Shown in pieces: positions 1 to 11,829 of a stretch of 64,000 nt of DNA. Each line of letters begins with the position of its first letter. The stretch's first letter is position 1. The notes below the pieces were generated by a model, which saw only the letters and a program-made list of their open reading frames with translations, made no database searches and was not told where the DNA came from. Location of the stretch: positions 124,001 to 188,000 of the forward strand of contig WEDG01003321.1 of assembly GCA_017591395.1 (NCBI GenBank), in the 5' to 3' direction. Source of the DNA: Schistocephalus solidus (lineage: Eukaryota > Platyhelminthes > Cestoda > Diphyllobothriidea > Diphyllobothriidae). Position numbers and translations under genes: made by a program.

Positions 1-1535
1 CTAAATAAGAAAAACACTGGCAGTTATTTGATCCTTATCAGGAAACTAGCAGAATAGATGAACGATTGAAGAGCAGAGAGTAATAAAACTGGAGGACAAA
101 TAAAATCAATGTTAAATATAAGGATTGGATTTATATAGCAAAACAAATTCGAAATGTATTACCTATGTTGCTTTATCGATCACAAGTCTTGTTAGTCAAA
201 TACGCAACAACAACTTTCTATAGTGCATTTATTTGCAAGCAAACGTTAAACGAGGACACGCTGTGCATGCAAGAAAAAAAAACACAACGCAAAGAGGGTA
301 TGAGTTAACATGCTAATAGCCCCAGTATACATGCATCAGAACACTTGCGTAAATTCTCTTCTTTAAGTTAGACTGGGTATATCGACTGCAGTCTAACTAC
401 TAGGTGATTTATATCATCTTCAAGCACAGAGCTAATTATAATCTAACCACCCCAACACTTTCCGAAAGAAATCCTTCAAGGTTTACTTGATTGCCAGTTT
501 AGTACGTAGTTTGACAATTTCAGTTATCAAGAAAACATTTTAAGTTAGAAATGTAGCCAAATAAACAAAAAAAAAGCGTGTCTTCAGTGCTGGAAGATTA
601 TAAGTGATGGCTTTTGGGGTGTGAGCTCAACCGTTAAACACTATACTGAACCCATCTATCCTAACAGCAGTTCTTTGAAGTTACGCATATTTTCGGGTTT
701 GGTAATTTATTAAAAACGCAGCCCTGGATGACAAGTTAGATAATAAGTTGTTGAGTACGTTTAATTCGGTCGCTTCTCTAATCTTTAACGAAGTCGGTTC
801 TCTCTGAAAACTGAAAAATTGATGTTTTTTGACGGGTTTTCCAGCTGGGGTTGAATCTCGACATTTAGGAAATTTGAGTAAAGGTTGAAAATGTTATTTT
901 GCTTGGCCTAAATGTGTTACCAATTGTTTCTTTCTAAAAGCACTCTGGCAATAAAAAATCCTTTTTTTTCAAAATATTTTAATGGGAAGTAAAAAAGCTT
1001 CTGCTGTCATTCCGACAAATAGAACTGGCAACTCCTGTGTGATTTCAACATGAATTATTGTGTAAACACCAAAAATAATCTTATATTTCTGGCCTGCTGA
1101 CGTTAATTTCAGAATACATTCATTTGACTGTGCGGAAAGTAAGCACAGCCAATTGCACGTCCAATCATTGTATTAATTTTAAGACAATTTTCAGCGCCAG
1201 TAGCAGGTACTGGAGAAAACGCTTGAACAAATTACTCTCGCACTTTTTAAAACATTGCTTATATGAAATCATTTACCTCATTTAATGACGCAATGTTGTG
1301 TTTGGAGGTCAACATTCTGATGTCATACATCAAGCTCACTAAATTATGAACATAAACCAGTTCAAACCTTGCCAACGACGAAATGCACAGGGTGATTCAC
1401 ACCATAGTAGGCACTGGGACTGTGGATTTCCTGCGAAGTAACTAAGCGAACTCTCTTCTCTCTTTATCCTCATTCTGACAAGAGAGGTTCAAAAGTACAA
1501 CAGGATCGCTCAGATAAAGTGTCAAACAAAATTCG
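1..1535. other. AT-rich non-coding stretch
   Basis: I see no ORF with recognisable protein content, no RNA gene and no match to the repeat families found elsewhere in the window. It may be intergenic or intronic. Confidence 0.5.
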
Positions 1536-1539
1536 ACCA

Positions 1540-2045
1540 CCCGTCTACGTGAGCCACGCATACCTGAACCACGCAAGATAGACTAGGGTTGCGCAGAAGT
1601 AACATGGGGACGTATCAGATCACAACTGCCCATGATTGCGGTCGAGGCCAAAATAATAAGGAGCCATTGTAGCCGAACTCTATCGCGTGAAAACGAAGGA
1701 GACATTTTCTTAATTGACAAAATTCCAATCCACACTTTAAGGCAACCATGATAGTTTAAAACGTGACAAGTTGTTTATAGTAAGGAAAGTGTGGTAAATT
1801 CTGTAGGAACGCAGTTCACCAAGTCCACCTTGATCCCTCCTGGCCCTCTCCCAGGTAAAAGCCCACTGTCTGAACTGGCCAGTCGTCTGCTGCAGGAATT
1901 GGGCGCATGTAGCTGATGCGACGTGAGCTTGTGCTTTGCATGCCATGGCACCCTATGTATGGCCTTTTTATGTGTGTGCAATCCGAGTAACGCATTTGGT
2001 ACACTCATATGGCTGCCGTGTTGGGAGAGCGTGCCTCTTACGTGA
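1540..2045 (-). mobile_element. Decayed LINE 3'-UTR fragment(s)
   Basis: Blocks here repeat blocks of the LINE 3' UTR at 2088-2955. The stretch around 1650-1690 (aaggagccattgtagcc) matches 2380-2400. The stretch around 1760-1785 (gttgtttatagtaagg) matches 2530-2545. The stretch at 1980-2035 (gagtaacgcatttgg, ctgccgtgttgg) matches 48070-48120 of the copy at 47.8 kb. Sense is taken from the LINE ORF at 2960-4499. The boundaries are blurred and this may be two degraded insertions. Confidence 0.5.
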
Positions 2046-2087
2046 CCAGCTGAACTGACACGATACTATTCACATCCATCCATATAC

Positions 2088-2955
2088 ACACGACAGTTCG
2101 ACTGTCGATTATGACGGGGTCCACCGTATGCTCAAAGGAAGGGTGGTGCTGAGACGGTGACTTGCACGCGATGTAGATTAAAGTGATAGTAAACATGCAC
2201 TGCATCTACCGCACTCTCTCCTCCCCCCCCCACACCTAAGCCCGGTGTCATGACAAATTCAAGAAGACTGGAGATGGGAGAGGGTGCAGTTGGCTGGTGT
2301 GGCAAGAACCGTCCCTGGGCGTACCATCACACCTTGCTCGGATCCCACGGATTGGGAGTGCCATAAAGGCCATATTAAGAAGGAGCCATTGCAGCCTAAC
2401 TCTCAGTCCGCCAGTCAGCCACTCCGCACCAAAACACACATTGGGGTGACCACGCGTTCCGAATTATCCCGTCCGTTGGCAACCTTCCAAGCCACGGCTT
2501 TTAGCAAACTGAGAGTTTTAAGCGCGTCAGATTGTTTATAGTGATGAAAATGCGCTGACCTCTCGACCTTACTCTTTCCCGTACCATCACAATCGAACCA
2601 CCATCCGAGCCGGTTAGTTGTCCGATGTGGGAGTGGGCTCATTGGCTGACGAGTTGGCGTACCCGTCTTTGCTCGCCACAGCACGACCTGGTATCTATAA
2701 CGTCGAAACCAGGATTCACTAAAGCAGGGGACATGGAGGAACCATCGCCATCTGACTCCCCGTCAACTGGTCAGCAAGTCGACACACACAGCACATACGC
2801 TGGGCCAACAACGTGGTCTGGTGTAAGCGTCAGATTGGCAGCTTTCCAAGCCACGATTTCTAGGAAACCGTGATATTCACGGGTATATGATAATGGTGAG
2901 GCATTTGTCTATGTATTGGTGTAGGTAGTGTGCACTGATATGGCTTAGCCTACGG
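2088..2955 (-). mobile_element. 3' UTR of the LINE copy at 2.1-4.5 kb
   Basis: This non-coding stretch follows directly after the stop of the minus-strand LINE ORF. Parts of it recur at 1.5-2.0, 6.36-6.91, 12.13-12.61, 43.46-43.68 and 47.79-48.15 kb. All copies share the end that reads acgacagttcgac on the plus strand, which is the element's 3' end, and vary at the other end. That is the pattern of 5'-truncated LINE insertions. Internally the block around aaggagccattgcagcc / caaccttccaagccacgg is repeated in weaker form at about 2725-2890. No poly(A) tail is visible at the 3' end. Confidence 0.7.
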
Positions 2956-2959
2956 TTGT

Positions 2960-4499
2960 TTACCGCAGGTTGTCATGGATGCGCATGTGACCAAATAGGC
3001 CTATGCGATGAGTGAATGCGCGAAGACAGTGATGGCAGTGTAGACGGCAATCTCTGCTGTGTCTTGGTGCTCCAGGCACCGGTTCTCCGTACGTTGGATT
3101 CGCAAGTGACCGACGAGGCCAATGTGCGAGTTGAATGTGCGGTCGCAATGAAAACAGTTTAGGAAAGAGTCCCCATCGCTGACGATGGTGGTGACGGTGG
3201 TGGCGGTGGAGGTTACAGGTGATGAGTATTGGGATGTGGTCTCTATGATGGTGGGAGTAATTTAACTGATGCGAGGGGTGATGGATGAGGGGTCCAAAAG
3301 AGGGCCGGCAGAATTTGACGCAGAAGTTGGAATTGCCGAATTGTTGGTGCATTGCGTTCGAAGATGTCCGGCCAGGCCAATTCTCGCAAGGAAGGTGCGT
3401 TGACAGCGCAGGCATGTTGGAAGGGCCTGGGAATTTGCAGTGACAATCCGGGGCGCTGGGGACTATTTTGCCTCTCTTTTGGTCTTGGCGGTGGCTTCGT
3501 AGATTACTGCCCCTGTCTTCACTGTCAATCTCCAAGCAGGTCGGTTGCAGGCGAGGTCCACTCAGGTCGCCGGTTTGATCTGCAGTGTCTTCATGGAAGT
3601 CTTCAGAGTGACTTTGTAGCGTCGTACTTTACCCACGTGTCGACGAGAACCCATGGCCACATCTCCATAGAAGAGTCGTTTGGGGAATCTTTCGTCGTCC
3701 TTCCTCACAAGATGGCCGCTCCATCACAGTTGCAGTTGTTTCAGCTGAGCATAAATGCTGCGAGGGCCTGTTCGTTCCAACATTTCCCGGTCCACTATCC
3801 TGTCTTGCCATGTCATCTTTCGTATTCTGCTAAGGCAGCTAAGGTGGAAGTGGTTTAGCTTCCGCACCTGCTTTGGGTAGATCGTCCACGTATCCGCTAC
3901 ATACCGCAGCGTCGGCAATATGACAGTTTTTTACACCTTGATTTTGGTGCTAAAGTGAAGTCCATGTCGATTCCAGACCACGTTTTGCATGCGTCCAAAG
4001 GCTTGGCTGGCTTTGGTGATCTGATGGGCGATCTCATCATCGACTTTGGTGCTGTGGAAGAGATTTCTGCCCAGTTACGTGGAGGTATCCACAGATTTCA
4101 GTTGGGCGCCATTGACATTGATGTGAGCTGCGGAGTAATTGGTATTGGGCAGCGGCTGATGCATCAAAAACTCTTTCTCAGTGTTGATTCAAAGTCCGAA
4201 GTTGTCACAGGCGGCAGCGAAGAGATGCATACACCTTTGCATTTCCTTTTCTGTCGTTTCATGGAGTGCGCAGTCGTCAGCGAAGAGAAGTTCGTTGATA
4301 AAAGCTGTGGAGACACGCGAGCGGAAGTACATCAGACGTTGGTAGAGTAGTCCTCCATCCATCCAGTAGGCGTTGCGGATCCCAGGGTGTTCTTCACGGC
4401 ATGGCAGAGAACATGAGACTAACGAGGGTAGGTGCATGGACGCAGCCCTGCTTCACTCTGTTGGTCACTGCAAAAGCTTCAGATACTGTCCCGTTGTCA
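2960..4499 (-). pseudogene. LINE (non-LTR) reverse transcriptase, C-terminal part, frameshifted
   Basis: On the minus strand the reading runs 4499 to 2960 through several frames. It shows an RT motif like [12 protein letters not shown] (about 4490-4450), then [10 protein letters not shown], then the catalytic motif LLFADDCAL (FADD at about 4284-4273), then INVNGAQL (about 4110) and VADTWTIY...[10 protein letters not shown] (about 3905-3850). At the C terminus lie GEPVPGAP and a C2H2 finger (C-x2-C-x12-H-x3-H, about 3050-2985), ending HMRIHDNLR and a stop. This order is that of endonuclease/RT LINEs abundant in diphyllobothriid tapeworm genomes (from memory). The frame changes several times between about 4190 and 3540, so it is dead. 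The 5' part (endonuclease and RT fingers) is missing and the copy ends at a (TA)n tract. Its 3' UTR continues to 2088. Confidence 0.85.
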
Positions 4500-4586
<87 letters not shown>

Positions 4587-4600
4587 TATACATATATATA
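4499..4600. repeat. (TA)n microsatellite
   Basis: About 100 bp of TA dinucleotides with a few interruptions. It lies between the truncated 5' end of the LINE and a hammerhead/tRNA-like element. The YIYIYI reading frames over it are artefacts. Confidence 0.97.
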
Positions 4601-4631
4601 TTGATAACGTTGAACCGACAAAGACAAGGGA

Positions 4632-4677
4632 GAACGGAATGACCATTTCTGGCTTATTAGCCGTCATCAGCCAGTCA
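4632..4677 (-). ncRNA. Hammerhead ribozyme-like motif (downstream copy)
   Basis: On the minus strand: GACTGG, core CTGATGA (4664-4670), stem II as GGCT-AATA-AGCC (within 4650-4663), GAAA (4646-4649), then a short stem III ATGG/TCAT and a cleavage triplet ATT, with the predicted cut between 4638 and 4637. The stem I return strand is CCGTTC, pairing with GACTGG with one mismatch. The pair at position 10.1/11.1 is C/A rather than the usual G/C. Confidence 0.6.
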
Positions 4678-4687
4678 TACCCAATCC

Positions 4688-4765
4688 CAAGTGTGGCACA
4701 CCTGGGATTCGAACCTGCGACCTTTGGTAAATTGAGTCGAACGCTCTATTATTGAGCCAAAGGCT
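4688..4765 (-). other. tRNA-like segment with A and B boxes
   Basis: On the minus strand an A-box-like TGGCTCAATAATAGAGC (4743-4759) and a perfect B box GGTTCGAATCC (4705-4715) are spaced as in a tRNA, and GTGTGCCA stands where a 3' end would lie. The acceptor strands do not pair well and the anticodon arm is poor, so this is a tRNA-derived pol III promoter-like module inside the mobile element, not a functional tRNA gene. Confidence 0.6.
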
Positions 4766-4937
4766 CGTTGTTTTGTCGGATGCGATCGGGAATATGATGA
4801 TAGTGTGTGGCTCACCGATCTGCTTAAGGAACATTTATGTTCCGTTATGCCCTGGAGCTCAGACTAGAGCCCACGCAGGCGGTCGCATAGCTACGTGTAG
4901 CATATGTTGATAACGTGGAACCGACAAAGACAAGGGA

Positions 4938-4983
4938 GTCCGGAATGGCCATTTCTGGCTTATTAGCCGTCATCAGCCAGTGA
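4938..4983 (-). ncRNA. Hammerhead ribozyme-like motif (upstream copy)
   Basis: Second copy of the same motif: core CTGATGA at 4970-4976, stem II GGCT/AGCC, GAAA at 4952-4955, stem III ATGG/CCAT, predicted cut between 4944 and 4943. Stem I is CTGG/CCGG (four pairs). With the motif at 4632-4677 it would release a 306-nt monomer. Confidence 0.6.
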
Positions 4984-4997
4984 TATATATATATATA

Positions 4998-6355
4998 TGC
5001 GTAAAAATACGTATATTCGTATATACGCATACATATACAAGTTTACTTATAAAAATAATATTAAAACGCATGTGGATATTGGACTAGTGACAGTCCCGAG
5101 CCGAAAAAGATACCCATCATTTACTACTGTCGATTGATTTTGTGGGCTATCGAAACAAAATAGTCAGAGTCTACTAATAATGAAAGAACATGTAAAAATA
5201 ATTTATAGTATTGAGGAATTTTAAATGATATAACCTTCAATGGGAAAGATGAGTTTTCCCATTTAAGTTGCACAAAAATCATATTGCTTTAATCCGTTCG
5301 TACTTTCAAAGTCAACTGCGGTTTCTTCAACAATAGGCAGTTCATGCTTTTTTCAAACTATATTCGGTTATGTGACTTTACATAACGCTCATTGTAGATA
5401 AATCAAGAATTTATTTATATTATGCATATGAATGCTTATTGTTCACCGTCCAGCAAGTTCATTAAATTTTTCCGTAAACCTGGCCAAACGAATTAACGTA
5501 AATTTAATTAATCAAAGAAATGATGTCATTTAATTATAATTGGACAACTATTTTAACAAATTAATCGTACCTTGTTAGCTTAATGTTAATATGGTAACAG
5601 TCATTTACCAAGCAGTTCTTTATTGTTTTTTAGCAATGACACGAAACGTATGGTCATGTGCACAAACATTTTTGTACGAAAAACTCGATGTTTACGCTCA
5701 AGTTAATCAAGTTGGCTTAATTAACTATTTTTGTGTCACATTCACTAAAAGTGCCTCATTTGGTTCTCGAAAATGTCAAGCTCCAACAACGATTTCTGTC
5801 GGAACTTGGTATAATTACATAGGCTTATAATCACTGAGTTAAATATATGTGTCTAGTATATTACGAAAATCATGAAGTGCCTATCTGTTGGCGCAATGCA
5901 CTGTTACATCATAATGTGGTAAAAATGCAGCCGTCATTGGCTAAAGGAAAACAAAAAGACGAAATTGAATTAAATATTATGTATTTTTAGTGTAAAAAGT
6001 TTATCTAGAAAATTGAAAATGCCCAAGGCAGAAACATTAATGGCGAATGGACGAAGGCGACTTGTCGAATTTCCTTAAGTCAGATCATAAATAAACAATA
6101 AAACCCAACAAAATGATCAGTATAACACTGCTTAGAAATTATTTTTCCTGTTTGAACTACAAATAGCCTTTGAGGAAAAATTTGATGTGAAATATGAAAC
6201 TTGGTTAACTGTCTGATGTTTTTTTGTAGTTCTTTAACATTTGCAAGACTGGTATGTAACTTTTCCGTTGTTTTGCTGTTTGAGATGCAGGTAACTAAGA
6301 CAAAGAACAATTTTTAATTCGCGAAAAGTGGCTCGCACATAAGTATACTATTATG
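4998..6355. other. AT-rich non-coding stretch
   Basis: Nothing recognised. A 79-codon plus-strand ORF at 5591-5830 has no recognisable motif and is probably chance. Confidence 0.5.
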
Positions 6356-6359
6356 ATGA

Positions 6360-6906
6360 CATACGATAGTTCGACCTCCGTAGACGACAAGGTTTGTCAT
6401 GTTCAGCACTGCACGAAGCACAGGGACGATGACTTGCTCGTGAATTCGATTATTTAGAAAGTATACTTGCGCTGCATCTACCACACTCTCTCGTCCTCCA
6501 CCTAGGACCGATGTCATAGCAAGTCAAGAGGATCATAGGCAGGAGAGGGCGCAGGTGGATGACACGACCGGAGTTGCCCCTGAGCGCACCGCCACACGTA
6601 GATGGAATCCAACGAAGTGATCTTGCCATAGAGGCCACTTGAAGGGTGAGCCATTACAGCCTGGCTCTCAGTCCACCAGTCGGTTTTCCTTTCAATCCCA
6701 CACTTGGCTTAGCATGCATTCCAAGTTATCCTGTTAGTTGGCAACCTCCAAAGACTCGGTTTTTAGGGCACCGTAGTAGCTTCAAGCGTGCCAGCGTTGA
6801 TAGTGCGAAAAATGCGCTGAGCCGTCGATCTCATTCTCTATTCACATTCTCTGTCCCCAACCACAGCCTGAGCCAGTCAGCTGATTGGTGTGGGAACAGT
6901 GTAGAA
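6360..6906 (-). mobile_element. 5'-truncated LINE fragment (3' UTR only)
   Basis: It is collinear with 2088-2640. Shared blocks include the 3'-end block (tagttcgacc), tacttgcgctgcatctacc, gagccattacagcctggctctcagtcc, ggcaacctccaaagactcgg and atgcgctgagc. The 3' end is at the low coordinate, as in the parent copy. There is no coding sequence. Confidence 0.75.
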
Positions 6907-9384
6907 TATTAATAGCAAGCATGACATTTTTGTACGTCATGAGGACTTTTCTTCTAGCAACTTAGTGTCCGACCTTTCTCGACAATGATGGGCCAAGTGA
7001 TTTTTATTTTCATTAAAACATCTATTTATATTTTAAGGTTTTAAGTATTCTCCATTTAATACAGGAAACTTTAGGTAAACTGTCCGTCTTTAGGAAGACA
7101 TTCAAAGCAGGACGGTTCTGAAAGGCATTAACCAAAGTAGTGTTTTTCTCGTGCATTTGATGCACATGACAGTTGGGGTCCCATTTGCAGGCGCAATCAA
7201 ATATGAAAACACATTGTCGCATAAAAGGAACTTTCAAAATACAGTCACGCTGAAAATGTGTTCATTGATCATTTAAGGACTTTCTGTAGCATATCACCTA
7301 TTTGAAGATTCATGTTATGTGATATGTTACCAACAAATATTTACGTACTTTATCTTCTTCTCAAGTTACGATAAAAATACTGGAGCCTTTGGTCCATTTG
7401 TGCATTCACTTGTCAAGTACTGATAAATTATTTGCTGGAAAGAAGCATATCCCTTTCCCGTTCTTTTCAGGCCAGTCAGGTTATCTTTGCTTACAGTAAG
7501 GCTTGGATCTAAAATCAGAACAGAAAAATAAACTAGCCTAATAAACTCGAAAATCTGTATAATATTATGCTCGCTCTGTTACTGCATTGCGTATTGGCAG
7601 GAACTAAACCCCACAAAGGTATCTCGTCATTTGTGCGATAAGTACAATGATGCTTTAATGTTAAAGCTTTTAGCAGTTACATAAGGATGGTCAGCATCAC
7701 TGGTTCTTTTTAATTGTGGCCCCCACGTCAGCCTTATTTAACAAGTATTCAAGGAGTACCTCTTTCCTTGTGCAATTATAGCCCAAACCCGGAATCACGT
7801 AGTGTGCGGCATGCATAAGCCGGCTGTTTGATGTTTCCAGTCAGTCCGCTCGGGCCTGACAGTCCACTCGACCTGACAAACGGGGCTCAGTTGGATGCGA
7901 AATTTGAGAGTGCGTTAGATGTGGGACAATTTTGATATCATTTTAAGCGTATTCATGTGTGGGTCTCCTGCATGTGACTGCCGAACTTTGGACTGCGTTA
8001 AAATGCGAAGCTGTATTGCTTTTATGATTGTTTGGCCATCAACTAACATAGATATACATAGACATATATAAGAATTTTCGAAGTAGGGGAAATTTATGTT
8101 TTATTAAAAAAGACGATGCTAATTTGCGCATGGCTTTATCTGAATAGCCGAGTAAGGACGCTCAGTTGTCAAGTTTACGAAGGTTCTGTGAGTAAAATCC
8201 CTTGGATTTGAGAGATGCACCGAGTAAATTGCCTTAGCAAGTATTGATTTTATTCCTAAAATATAAACAAATTGGATGTTGAATTCATAAATGAAAAATA
8301 CCTGTTTGGAAGGCGATAGATGAAGAATTAAGAAACGCATCGTTCGAGGTGCCAGAAAATGAAGGTTAGTGTTTCAACGAGTCACGAGATATTTCCTATT
8401 CCGTATCTTCTCTGTGATGTCGTCAAAATAGTGAGTGCCTGCAATACACGGTTATTATTATATTCCATACAATTTGGTGAGTATTGCTGCTTTGGTGCTC
8501 TCCTGCTTGTGTCGATCCTAGCTGGTATATTTTTACCATGGAATTAAACCGAAAGAATAGGAGGGCATTTATGTAGGGTATAAAACATATCAAATTGAGA
8601 GATAAACATACTTGGCTAATAAGCAAACAGCGAAATTCGCGGGGACATTTTACGTCTGAACGATAAATAAAAATTTTATGATGCTGGCCATGTGTACCCA
8701 TTTAAATTGATAGTTTCATCCAAGATGTGTATTTGCCGATTTGTTATGGGACCAGGCGTAAAGGATATTTTTCGGTCCTCCAAGTGCATATTTAACAACC
8801 GAGCAGCGATGGATTCGCCTGTTTTAACTGGGCCTGAATTCATAATTGAAATGAGCGATTATGGTTGGGTCAGACGCATTCAGCGTTTGCCCAGCTGGCG
8901 TTCGTCGTCTATGTTATTTCAGTGCCCCCATAATCATGAAAACGCATGTGTTTAATTGGACTGAAATGCGCTGAGATTTTATAGTAAACCGTACATAGAT
9001 TGTCCTTCAATCGTTTAATCACTTTATGGTAATAGGGTGACCTGCCTGCATGCGTTAAGAATTACTATGAAACTGCTTTTTCCAACTACATCTTAGGCGG
9101 TTAGTCTATCTCTTCTGTTGCAGTTTTCGCTTTATAATAGTGATTAGTTATATATAAAAGAATCACGTTTATTTTTTATTAATTGTATTTGAATTCATTC
9201 GCTTATATGCTAAATTCCCATTTTGAATAAGTATTGACTGGTTCTAACGGAGGCATTTTATCACTGAATTACACAATTTTAAGAAGTCGAGTTTGGTGAA
9301 CGTACGCTTTCGATTATTCATCATGAGTCGTTTACAGTAATATAAGGGAGGGTCGTGTAACAAATGTTTAAAAATCGAATAAAC
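6907..9384. other. Non-coding stretch
   Basis: Nothing recognised with confidence. Short ORFs (for example 8692-8955) lack known motifs. A slightly GC-richer patch around 7790-7930 may be an old repeat but I find no second copy of it here. Confidence 0.45.
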
Positions 9385-9715
9385 AGTAAGTATGGCGTAG
9401 AGGTTGAGGGCGGTCAGGGGTCAGGGTCTAGGCCTATCATGGGCAGAGGGCGGGGGAGAGTGGAGGAAAGGACAGATAACTAGCTGGGTTTCCGCTTTGT
9501 CACTGTAGTGTGACGTGGCAGATGTGAACACGCCTGCTGAGGTCGTCCTCGGCTAAGGGAGCCTTAGGGCCACTACAAACACTTTTTGTGAGCACAAAGT
9601 TGGGTTGGTCAACTGTATAGCCACTGCTTCTGCCGTCGCAAGAATCCGCTGACGCAGGAACTCGGAGTGTTTCGTCGGAATGCTTGGTTGACGTCTACCC
9701 GGTGACTGCTGTCAA
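9385..9715 (-). mobile_element. Penelope-like element remnant (GIY-YIG C-terminal end)
   Basis: It is homologous at the DNA level to the 3' part of the PLEs at 18.3 and 38.1 kb. The block tttttgtgagcacaaag ... tatagccactgcttctgc ... ccgctgacgcagg matches ttttgtgctcacaag ... atggcagtcgcttccgc ... cgttgacccagtgg at 18335-18410. The G-rich flank at 9400-9470 corresponds to the PLE 3' UTR. It is too decayed to translate. It covers only the last part of the endonuclease domain and the trailer. Confidence 0.55.
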
Positions 9716-11829
9716 CGTTCGCCAAACTTGACTTCTTAAATGCTTACATCGCTGATATTACGCAATTTTCCTGAGTTCCAGCGCATAATCTGCACCAAAA
9801 ATCTAACAAATATTCTCCGATAGTTGGCAAATGTTACTTTGATTGGACAAACAGAAGCTATTTTTTCGGCTTATATGTAAGCCGTTGATTAAAAACACCT
9901 TAGTTTGGAAGTGCCTTAACAGTATCCAGACTATAAACACAAATAGAAATATTTCAGACGAGGATATTTGAATAAAGTAAAGTAATCTCACAGATAAACA
10001 ACACAGGTCTAAACGGAAAATGCTTTTTTAGGAAAGTTTTCGGTTTTAACTTGAACAATCAGACTTAAGAAGACTTAAACATTTGTGTGAGAACAAGAGT
10101 TTCGAACAACAGACTAAGTCTGATTTAGCCTCAGAAGTCCTCATCTTATGCTCAATGAATTGCCTTATGTAAAATTCATATACTTGAGCGAACATTTTGA
10201 TTCCAGCAGCAGCAGAAAAGCAAGTTATGAAAGAATACAGATAATGACTATCTTTTTATTTTTATCTATGGTATTAAAAGCATTGGGTATCAGTCTAAAA
10301 ACGTGAACTCTCTACCGGCATTTAGTTTTTATTAATAGCCTGTCTTTTTTGGTATTTATATGTAACTTCTTCTCTAGTTCATCTTATTTAGTCAAATGTT
10401 AGTCCTACGCCGTCTTTTTCAGATGTCTCTAGTATAAATGAATCCGTCTGTTTAGTGCTCGCGAGGATTTAGTTGGTCGTCTGGAAATCTGCTTTAGGAA
10501 AAAAGTGGCCGAAGTCTGTAGAATTTGGAAAAAAACAGATTGGGAATCAATCCGCTTAGTGAAAGCCGTGACCATTCATCAACATGAGGATTATTGCATA
10601 ATGTAATAAACCATCAAAATAAACAGCTTTTTGCCTCTTTGTTGTGGAGGTTTTCGTTTTACTCATTTGTTCGTACTTGGAATTTGTCCCTTCAAGTTTA
10701 ATGCAAATGGTTTTTCACATCCCATCCAGTTCTCGAAAATTTAGAGGCTGTCCAATTAATCCTAAACAATGCCTTAAATTAAAATACCTCTAATAAATTC
10801 AAACACTAGAGGTAAACGCAACGTGTCATCAAAATATCGTGGGTTGAATGATAACTGTCATATAACAAATGCTTTCCTATATTCATATATTTCCTCTCTC
10901 TCGGTGTCTCACAACAAGTATATAAATGAAAATATTAAACTATAAATTTGTTTACATACGCTGCTAACTTAACAGTAAGACTTAAATGAATTGTAGGTTA
11001 ACCGTTGTTGGCAGTAAAATTCATGTAACCTAATTTTATGTAAAACCCATAAAAAAACATGAAAACCCATGAAAATAGCCCGGGAAGGTCTGCCTTAGGA
11101 ATTTATAGCCGAAATAGCTACACAAATGTTGAACAGAATAAGTAAACAAAAGATTTTGTTTTTTTAGTTTTCTATGTTCTTTTGTTCAGGCTTCACATTG
11201 GCAACTGCCAAGCAGTTGGACTTACAAATTTTAAGAATCATGTTTGGAGTTATATGCTTGTAATTTCGGCATTGTTTCTCTTTTCTCTAAAGGACGTTGA
11301 AGAGGATATTAAAATTATATTTTGTTGAAAGATTTTTTTAAAGTACTAAAAAGCAAAGCGGATGAGGAAAAAAAATTAACGATAAATAATTGATGTAACC
11401 AGTAGCCCGAGTTTCTTCGAAGACGTTTAATAAAAAATGACAAAACGCAAACTACCTAGAGTTTTAATCATGGCGCATTAAAAAAAAGTAAGAAAATAAA
11501 CCAAATGAGACTGCGTTAGGCTTAGTGTCGATGAATATTTATATGCACTTTTCGACAAAATACGGTAAGAGGGACGTTCTTGCCCTTTCTATAGGTGGCC
11601 CTGCACTAACTTCCAGGAATGTACATATTCCTGTTCCCTAACCATAGCAGTTAGCCCAACCCTAAACATATATTTAACACGTATCTTAACATATAACATA
11701 ATCTTAATCCTTACATTAACCCAACTGTACCATACAGCCAGCCTAACACATAAATTTATTTTAAATCCTATAGTCTCATGAAATCTCATGGATTTCACAT
11801 GAAAAGGCCCGTTACGTGAAACCAGCCCA
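9716..11829. other. AT-rich non-coding stretch
   Basis: No gene recognised. At 11636-11735 there is a C/T/A-rich stretch of degenerate CCTAA/CTTAATCC-like motifs that resembles 51504-51610. Confidence 0.45.

Larger units (their letters stand above)
4601..4983 (-). mobile_element. Dimeric hammerhead/tRNA-like (retrozyme-type) element
   Basis: Two nearly identical 78-80 bp direct repeats (about 4601-4680 and 4905-4983) bracket an internal part with a tRNA-like segment and a tail. Each repeat encodes, on the minus strand, a type I hammerhead-like motif. The two predicted cleavage sites are 306 bp apart. Short or long TA tracts flank both sides. The tandem of ribozyme-bearing monomers is the arrangement described for retrozymes, small non-autonomous elements that give circular RNAs. 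Related single or dimeric copies lie at 27.6, 50.1, 53.0 and 63.5 kb. There is no protein-coding capacity. Assignment as a retrozyme is inference. Confidence 0.65.

Noticed and set aside
2960..3535. 191-codon minus-strand ORF as a zinc-finger gene
   Set aside because: It is the C-terminal end of the LINE RT polyprotein; the upstream frames carry RT motifs.
3352..3858. 168-codon plus-strand ORF
   Set aside because: Antisense shadow of the LINE RT.
4401..4755. Three overlapping plus-strand ORFs rich in YIYIYI
   Set aside because: They are translations of a (TA)n microsatellite joined to mobile-element sequence.
4688..4765. True tRNA gene
   Set aside because: A and B boxes fit, but the acceptor and anticodon stems do not pair; it sits inside a repeated mobile element.
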